From Faecalibacterium sp. I3-3-89 (lineage in GTDB: Bacteria; Bacillota; Clostridia; Oscillospirales; Ruminococcaceae): a stretch of DNA of 64,000 nt. Within the stretch, counting starts at the first letter, position 1. Each line of letters opens with the position of its first letter. The translations under genes and the position numbers were made by a program. Under the pieces are notes generated by a model. It was not told the DNA's origin, made no database searches, and saw only the letters and a list, made by a program, of their open reading frames with translations. This document shows, piece by piece, positions 59,068 through 64,000 of this stretch. The stretch spans positions 2,046,001-2,110,000 of the forward strand of contig NZ_CP094468.1 of assembly GCF_023347275.1 (NCBI RefSeq), given 5' to 3'.

Positions 59068-59590
59068 ACGATCTTTCTGTCACCGATACGCCGTTGCAAT
59101 CAGTGGCAGAAATACATAATTCGTATGTTTTTTTGTTGGCCTTTGCCTGTTCTCGTCGGCTAGTGAGTAGAGGCGTACTTTTAAGGCAGAAATTTTCTCC
59201 AACACCCCCCATTTTAGGCCACTTTTTCTGTTAATAGTAGAAGCGCCTCTTTGAAAGCCGGTCATTTGTGACCTTTTTGTTAATTCTCAAAAAGATGGTT
59301 GTCTTTGGGCTGTTTTCGTTGCCTACCTATTGAGAGGATTTTTTCAAAAGCGGAGATTTGGTCTCAAGAATTACAATTCAATTACAAGTTTCTCACCAAT
59401 GCTACGAAACAGGCGTTTTCGATGCCTACCAAGTGTAGGGCATCTTTTTCAAGACCATTCTCGGACTATTATGACGTTTTGTTTACAAAATTGCTTGCAA
59501 TGCTACGAAATGGCCTTTTTCATCGGCTACCAAGTAGAAGGATGTTTTTCGTCCGTCAAAGTCCAGAAATCTTCCATATGTTCCTTGACA
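59068..59590 (+). repeat. gene-free spacer with degenerate repeats (CTACCAAGT motif)
   Basis: No gene. A motif of the form TTTTCgaTGCCTACCAAGTG.AGGG..TTTTTC recurs, with decay, near 59150, 59312, 59414 and 59515. The last two are both preceded by CAATGCTACGAAA. A further copy precedes the other RNA at 47628-47676. Spacing of the last three is about 100 bp. Confidence 0.65.
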
Positions 59591-59753
59591 AGTGAATAGT
59601 TCAATCGTCCGGTACTTCACAAAAGGTACTTCTGTAACTCGCAGCCCGGTCATAACGAAGACGGGGTGGCTGAAATGCCAATGGTGCGGTGCAAGCCCGC
59701 CGCCGGACGATTCCCCACTCCTAGGGAAGTCGAGGACCAATATGGGAGACCTT
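59591..59753 (+). ncRNA. structured RNA, copy 2 (unassigned class)
   Basis: Matches 47729-47893. Helix ATCGTCCGG (59604-59612) with CCGGACGAT (59703-59711) replaces CATCTGG/CCAGATG of copy 1 with at least two compensated pairs. Hairpin TTCCC..GGGAA replaces GCCCC..GGGGC. GAGCAC-TTGTTTC-GTGCTTTT follows near 59770 as a weak terminator. It lies directly upstream of the third repA-like gene. Confidence 0.7.
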
Positions 59754-59864
59754 AACTTATTAACGCAGTTGAGCACTTGTTTCGTGCTTTTCTGCGACTG
59801 GAGAATTGGAACCCACCAATTCTCGTTACATACTCTTTGTTTCTGATTTCTGCTTCAGCTGGAG

Positions 59865-60206
59865 GTGATCAACATTTCAGAATATCTTACCACGCAAACT
59901 CTGCTGCCGCCGTTTCTCCCATACCCACGCTTCCTTTTGGAACTTGACCTGAGCCAGACTGCAAAAATGACTTATGTGCTGCTGCTCGACCGTGCCACGC
60001 TCTCGCAGAAAAATCTCTGGATAGATGAACGCGGTTTCGTGTTTGTCATTTTTACGATTTGCTCTTTGGCTGAGCAGCTAGGGCGCAGCACTGTCAGTGT
60101 TTCCAGTGCGCTTAAGGAATTGGACGCTGCAGGATTGATTGAGCGCAGACGAACGCGGTTTTCTTCGCCCAATCACATCTTTGTGAAAATTCCAAATGTT
60201 GAATAG
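59865..60206 (+). CDS. RepA-like replication initiator domain protein
   Basis: 113 residues. YPRFLLELDLSQTAKMTYVL, LLDRATLSQKNLWIDERGFV, FVIFTICSLAEQLGRSTVSV, SSALKELDAAGLIERRRTRF: the same winged-helix initiator domain as 52484 but only distantly similar and without the C-terminal domain. GTG 59865 is used. It sits inside GGAGGTG, so the true start may be a rare codon about 9 bp later. TCACGATTC repeats follow its stop. Confidence 0.75.
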   Translation: MINISEYLTTQTLLPPFLPYPRFLLELDLSQTAKMTYVLLLDRATLSQKNLWIDERGFVFVIFTICSLAEQLGRSTVSVSSALKELDAAGLIERRRTRFSSPNHIFVKIPNVE

Positions 60207-60216
60207 TTCTGCGTTT

Positions 60217-60252
60217 TTCACGATTCAAGAACCGCCAAAATCACGATTCTGT
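60217..60252 (+). repeat. direct repeats TCACGATTC after the repA-like gene
   Basis: TTTTCACGATTCAAG and AAATCACGATTCTG lie 22 bp apart. The same core forms the palindrome inside both repA copies. The following spacer to 60429 shows nothing else. Confidence 0.65.
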
Positions 60253-60429
60253 GATGCAGATTCTTAATGGCATCTGCAAAAGATATTTTTCCTATGCAGT
60301 ATAGCAGCCTTTAAGACTGTATCGAAGAAAACTTTCACCTAACCAACGTAATAAAACAAAAAGAGAAAAACGAATAGAATCCATCCATTCCTTTCCGTAT
60401 TTGCACCACATGAATGAGGAGGTCTGCCC

Positions 60430-60612
60430 TTGAACAAAGAAAAATCTGAGAAGAAGCCCACCACACGCAAACGTGCGCCGAGAAGTCCGAAGTCCGTGCG
60501 CCTGATCGTGGAACGCCATTATATCGGCAATGTGCCGATGAATACGCTTTTTCAGCGGCTTGTGGAAGAAGAAATTCGTAAAACTGCCGAATCGTATCTC
60601 GCCGCTGGCTAA
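60430..60612 (+). CDS. small basic element protein
   Basis: 60 residues, Lys/Arg-rich N-terminus (KPTTRKRAPRSPKSVRLIVE) then NTLFQRLVEEEIRKTAESYL. TTG start behind GAGGAGG. Small proteins of this kind precede serine recombinases in Tn1549-like elements. Confidence 0.6.
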   Translation: MNKEKSEKKPTTRKRAPRSPKSVRLIVERHYIGNVPMNTLFQRLVEEEIRKTAESYLAAG

Positions 60613-60705
60613 TTGGACGTTTTACTGCGGAAAAGGGCTTGCATCGTCACGCAGCATCCGCTACAATGTGATTGATGAGGTCTCTTTTCCATTATGGAGG
60701 TACAC

Positions 60706-61395
60706 ATGGAAAAGGACAAAAAAGTAACTGCTTTATACTGCCGACTGTCAAAAGATGACGGTTCAAACAGCGAAAGCCTGAGCATCCGCACTCAAAAGTC
60801 GATGCTTATGGAGTATGCCACACGCAACGGTTTCGGGAATTGCCAGTACTATGTCGATGATGGTTACAGCGGTACGAACTCTGACCGCCCTGCCTTTCAG
60901 GAACTTCTGGATGATATCCGGGAAGGAAAGGTGGCAACAGTCATTACCAAAGACCAGTCCCGACTTGGACGCAACCACATCGAAACCGGAACGTATATGG
61001 AAATCTTCTTTCCTGAGCACGGTGTCCGCTATATTGCAATCAATGATGGTTATGATTCCAACGAGCAATCCCAGATGGATATTGCCCCGTTCCGAAACAT
61101 CATCAATGAAATGTACGCCAAAGACACTTCCCGAAAAATCAAGAGTGCCCTTCGGACACGCAAGAAAAGCGGAAAGTATATAATCAAATTAGACAAAATT
61201 CCTCTCTTCAAGCGATTTCTCCGCAATTTTCCTGTGGCTCTGCTCGTATCAAAAATAAGGGACCGATTTTTAATTGTCAGAACGGAGGAACCATTATGGC
61301 AATCTTTGAAAAGACCATCCGAAACAAGAATTTTGACAAGCTGCTTCGGAAACTGGAACAAGAAATCCCGGACAGCAGTTGGTCGGCAGATTTAG
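60706..61395 (+). pseudogene. large serine recombinase, truncated after the catalytic domain
   Basis: About 160 residues of a clear resolvase domain (TALYCRLSKDDGSNSESLSI with the catalytic Ser region, VDDGYSGTNSDRPAFQELLD, TKDQSRLGRNHIETGTYMEI, FRNIINEMYAKDTSRKIKSA). Then the sequence diverges after RTRKKSGKYI into an unrelated tail to 61395. The recombinase and zinc-ribbon DNA-binding domains (about 350 residues) are gone. GGAGG lies 5 bp before ATG 60706. Confidence 0.85.
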
Positions 61396-61643
61396 AGGCA
61401 GGCAGTGATTTCAAAGAGGGCGATGCCCGGTGCAGTGTCCGGGTGTTTGAACGGTACAGCATGATGGGCGGCAACCGCCTGAGCCTGACGCTGACCCTGT
61501 TCCAGAATGGAGACAGTCCGATCCGCCTGTCTGCCATCACCGCAGGCGGCAGTCAGGCGGTGTTCTTCAAGGTGAACACCCTCGGAGAAGAATCTTTTCT
61601 GGACGATGTAAAAGAGCTGCTGGAAGAGATTCTGGAGGAGTAA
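61296..61643 (+). CDS. conserved protein of unknown function (DUF6054-like)
   Basis: 115 residues: MAIFEKTIRNKNFDKLLRKL, GSDFKEGDARCSVRVFERYS, then MMGGNRLSLTLTLFQNGDSP. A small alpha-beta fold; no catalytic residues stand out. It is the first of four closely spaced genes (61296-63745) inserted behind the broken recombinase. Confidence 0.65.
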   Translation: MAIFEKTIRNKNFDKLLRKLEQEIPDSSWSADLEAGSDFKEGDARCSVRVFERYSMMGGNRLSLTLTLFQNGDSPIRLSAITAGGSQAVFFKVNTLGEESFLDDVKELLEEILEE

Positions 61644-61644
61644 A

Positions 61645-62031
61645 ATGTTTTTTGGATGGTTTGACGCTATATTCAGCTTCATTTTCCCAATCCTGTTCCT
61701 GCTTTTTATTGGAATGTTTTTCTTTGCTCTAATTTCAAATCTCCGCACATGGAACAAAAACAACCACTCGCCGCGGCTTACCGTTCCGGCAACAGTGGTA
61801 GCAAAGCGCACCGATGTTTCGCATTCCAGCAGTGCCAATGCCGGAGATATGTCCGGTGCGCACGGATACGACACTAGCACATTTACATCGTACTATGTGA
61901 CTTTTCAGGTGGAGAGCGGCGACCGGATGGAATTTGAAGTGGACGGAAGCGATTATGGTCTGCTCGTGCAGGGCGACATCGGAAAGCTGAGTTTTCAGGG
62001 CACCCGCTATCTTGGGTTTGAGCGGAACTAA
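61645..62031 (+). CDS. membrane protein, DUF2500-like
   Basis: 128 residues. An N-terminal membrane helix (FIFPILFLLFIGMFFFALIS) and a beta-rich soluble domain (VPATVVAKRTDV, YYVTFQVESGDRMEFEVDGS, LLVQGDIGKLSFQGTRYLGF) typical of DUF2500 proteins. It starts one base after the previous stop. Confidence 0.75.
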   Translation: MFFGWFDAIFSFIFPILFLLFIGMFFFALISNLRTWNKNNHSPRLTVPATVVAKRTDVSHSSSANAGDMSGAHGYDTSTFTSYYVTFQVESGDRMEFEVDGSDYGLLVQGDIGKLSFQGTRYLGFERN

Positions 62032-62065
62032 TCGTTCTCCTACATTATATAGTAAGGAGTGCTGT

Positions 62066-62788
62066 ATGAACGATCTGTTTATCCAAGGGCTGACCATCGA
62101 CTGGAACAGAGTGCGCCCATACAATTATGTTCGTCAGATTCCTGCCATCAGCGGAATCGACACTTTTACATTCCATAAGCCCATTACGTTCTTTGTTGGC
62201 GAAAATGGAAGCGGAAAATCTACGCTTCTGGAAGCAATCGCTGTTGCTTACGGCTTCAACGCAGAGGGTGGAACGAAGAACTATTCATTTTCCACATACA
62301 ACTCCCATTCGGAACTATGTGAGGCTATGACGATTTCCAAGGGGTATCGCAGACCAAAGTTCGGGTATTTTCTCCGGGCAGAGAGCTTCTACAATGTAGC
62401 CACCAAGGAAATCGACTATTCCGATGACGATCATCCCTCCAAAGGCTATCACCAAAAATCACACGGTGAAAGTTTCCTCGCTATTGCGCAGGACTACATG
62501 GGTGCAGATGGAGTCTATATTTTTGACGAGCCGGAAGCCGCTTTATCCCCGCAGCGGCAGCTCACGTTACTGATCAACATTCATCGGTGTGCCCAAGAAG
62601 GGGCGCAATTCATTATCGTATCACATTCACCCATTCTCCTCGGAATGCCTGATGCTGAAATTTTTAGCTTCGACAATGGCACGATTCATCCTTGTCAGTA
62701 TGAAGATACGGACAGCTACGTTATCACCAAAACATTTGTAAATAATCGGCAGCATTTTTTGAACCAGCTTCTGAACGAAGAAACGTAA
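62066..62788 (+). CDS. AAA/ABC-type ATPase
   Basis: 240 residues. Walker A in FFVGENGSGKSTLLEAIAVA; ABC signature-like KSHGESFLAIAQDY; Walker B VYIFDEPEAALSPQRQ; H loop IIVSHSPILL. A single compact SMC/RecF-like ATPase head without a long coiled coil of its own. The following gene is a pure coiled-coil protein, so the pair might act together (inference). AAGGAG lies before ATG 62066. Confidence 0.85.
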   Translation: MNDLFIQGLTIDWNRVRPYNYVRQIPAISGIDTFTFHKPITFFVGENGSGKSTLLEAIAVAYGFNAEGGTKNYSFSTYNSHSELCEAMTISKGYRRPKFGYFLRAESFYNVATKEIDYSDDDHPSKGYHQKSHGESFLAIAQDYMGADGVYIFDEPEAALSPQRQLTLLINIHRCAQEGAQFIIVSHSPILLGMPDAEIFSFDNGTIHPCQYEDTDSYVITKTFVNNRQHFLNQLLNEET

Positions 62789-62809
62789 TGCCGGGAAAGG
62801 ACATTCCTT

Positions 62810-63745
62810 ATGAGTGATTCTACGTTGAAAGAGCTTTGGCAGCAGGTCGCAGAAAAGAAGAACTGTGAAGCAAAGCAGAAAGAACTGACCGCCCAGAGAG
62901 ATACGCTTGCGGACCGCCTGAAAAAGCTGGAAAAATCCAAGCTGGCAGAACAGGCTGATGTGGATCGTCTGGAGGGGCACAGCCTTGCCGCATTTTTCTA
63001 TCAAGTGATTGGAAAAATGGACGAAAAGCTGGACAAGGAACGGCAGGAAGCCTATGCAGCCCGTGTCAAGTACGATGCTGCTTTCCATGACCTTTCTTCC
63101 GTTGATGCCGACTTGGAGCAGATTCAAAATAGACTGGAACGGCTGTCCGATTGCGAAAGGCAGTATCAAGCTGCTCTTTCCGAAAAAATCAAAAGCATCA
63201 AAGTCTCTGCCCACCCTGCCGCACAGCAGATTGTGGAAAGCGAAAGCCGCATTGCCGCACTGAAAGTCCAAAAGCGGGAGCTGCTGGAAGCCATCAACGC
63301 CGGAAAGACCGCCTTGCACACGGTCAATGAAGTTCTGGAAACGCTGGATAATGCCGAGGGCTGGAGTACATGGGACGTAATGGGCGGCGGTTTGATGGCT
63401 GATCTTGCCAAGTATGAGGAACTGGACAATGCACAGGAGCAGGTGGAACAGCTTCAAGTGGAACTGCGGCGGTTCAAAACTGAGCTTGCCGATGTTGAGA
63501 TCACCGCAGACCTTCAGGTTGCGGTAGACAGTTTTTTGAAATTCGCAGATTTCTTCTTTGATGGCCTCTTTGCAGACTGGGCAGTTCTGGATCACATCAA
63601 TCAGGCGCAGAGCAGAGTGGAAAACACCAAGAGCCAAATCAAGCGAGTCCTTGCACTTCTGAAAAAGATGCGCGAAGATGTTGATGTCCAAATCGCTGAT
63701 GAAAAAGAGAAGCAGGAGCAGCTTGCGGTGGAAACTGAGCTGTAG
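62810..63745 (+). CDS. coiled-coil protein of unknown function
   Basis: 311 residues, almost wholly helical: KKNCEAKQKELTAQRDTLAD, AADLEQI-like heptads, and a short glycine-rich break at GWSTWDVMGGGLMADLAKYE. Similar proteins are annotated only as hypothetical. It starts 21 bp after the ATPase. Scaffold or sensor partner possible. Confidence 0.7.
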   Translation: MSDSTLKELWQQVAEKKNCEAKQKELTAQRDTLADRLKKLEKSKLAEQADVDRLEGHSLAAFFYQVIGKMDEKLDKERQEAYAARVKYDAAFHDLSSVDADLEQIQNRLERLSDCERQYQAALSEKIKSIKVSAHPAAQQIVESESRIAALKVQKRELLEAINAGKTALHTVNEVLETLDNAEGWSTWDVMGGGLMADLAKYEELDNAQEQVEQLQVELRRFKTELADVEITADLQVAVDSFLKFADFFFDGLFADWAVLDHINQAQSRVENTKSQIKRVLALLKKMREDVDVQIADEKEKQEQLAVETEL

Positions 63746-63785
63746 GTTTGGAGTGTTCGCGTATGTAATATGCTCAACTCAATGA

Positions 63786-64000
63786 ATTGGAAATTTTGGA
63801 GATGCGTTTATCGTTGCAACCCACACGGACCGGGAACACATTCATAATCACATTATCTACAACTCCACTGCGTTGGACAGCATCCGGAAATTCCGGGATT
63901 TTTTATTGTCCGGGCTGGCTGTGCAACGGTTGAGCGATCTGATCTGCTTAGAGCATCAGCTTTCCGTCATTGAGATAAAGCCCTATCGGGAGCGGCAGAA
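63786..64000 (+). pseudogene. relaxase (MobP-type) fragment continuing past the window
   Basis: Open frame without start: DAFIVATHTDREHIHNHIIY, NSTALDSIRKFRDFLLSGLA, VQRLSDLICLEHQLSVIEIK. The HxxxxxHxHNH metal site and the LSVIE region are relaxase signatures, of a different family from the 57484 relaxase. A stop precedes it at 63783-63785 and the N-terminal Tyr region is absent, so it is truncated at its 5' side. Its 3' extent lies outside the window. Confidence 0.75.

Noticed and set aside
59068..59590. CRISPR array
   Set aside because: The repeats are degenerate, unevenly spaced near 100-170 bp and have no cas genes nearby; nothing else in the window has CRISPR spacing.
62066..63745. Known anti-phage system made of the ATPase and coiled-coil genes
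   Set aside because: No nuclease, TOPRIM or other effector is visible, so a defence label cannot be supported from sequence alone; kept only as a possibility.

Overview
The window looks like a chromosome segment of a strictly anaerobic gut Firmicute of the Oscillospiraceae, probably Faecalibacterium-like. That placement is inference from the high-GC host genes with AT-rich spacers, the flavinylated lipoprotein, and the Tn1549/CTn-type conjugative modules. No rRNA or ribosomal protein gene is present to confirm it.

Layout. 1-9.57 kb is ordinary chromosome: an FMN-dependent hydroxy-acid dehydrogenase (partial), tRNA-Ser(GGA), a class I glutamine amidotransferase, a P-loop kinase-like protein, a membrane-anchored protein, a LysR-citXG-citC operon, an OGG-type DNA glycosylase, tRNA-Ala(GGC) and a PAP2 phosphatase flanked by a 66-bp inverted repeat carrying a serine-recombinase remnant. 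At 9.57 kb the 3' half of a tRNA-Leu(CAA) gene marks an integration point. From there to 51.9 kb lies a composite island (element A). Its left end is a decayed conjugative-element module: an Xis-like HTH, a repA with a nonsense codon, partial accessory genes and a truncated helicase fused to a kdgK tail. Then come a triple-repeat FMN-binding lipoprotein, an IS200/IS605-derived miniature element, and an 18-kb minus-strand block of oxygen and redox genes (16.4-34.0 kb). The right part holds a Y-family polymerase with a YolD-like partner, a low-GC phospholipase D/two-component/cardiolipin synthase module between 62-bp direct repeats, a CI/ImmA-type switch, a sigma-like factor, a structured RNA, a MazF-like toxin, an Xis and a tyrosine integrase. 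A second tRNA-Leu 3' half follows at 51.85 kb, and a second element (element B) starts there with a 1,248-bp near-identical copy of A's left end. Element B carries repA, a truncated parA interrupted by an ECF sigma/anti-sigma/secreted-protein insert, a MobA/MobL relaxase, a second copy of the structured RNA, another repA-like gene, a broken serine recombinase, an AAA ATPase with a coiled-coil partner, and a second relaxase fragment running off the window.

How it works together (inference). The 16.4-34.0 kb block joins peroxide and superoxide removal (rubrerythrin, superoxide reductase), oxygen reduction (two flavodiiron proteins, an acyl-CoA dehydrogenase/ETF-alpha/rubredoxin fusion), thiol repair (thioredoxin reductase, thioredoxins, ferredoxin-thioredoxin reductase, CoA-disulfide reductase with rhodanese) and an oxygen-dependent class I ribonucleotide reductase. 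Its regulators are a cysteine-rich Crp/Fnr protein and an Rrf2 protein. Two matching palindromes centred about 41 bp upstream of predicted start sites, before rubrerythrin and before the thiol-repair operon, suggest a dedicated regulon. It reads as an aerotolerance cargo lying between integrative-element modules.

The most novel-looking item is a roughly 160-nt RNA present once in each element with compensatory base changes and a terminator-like hairpin downstream.
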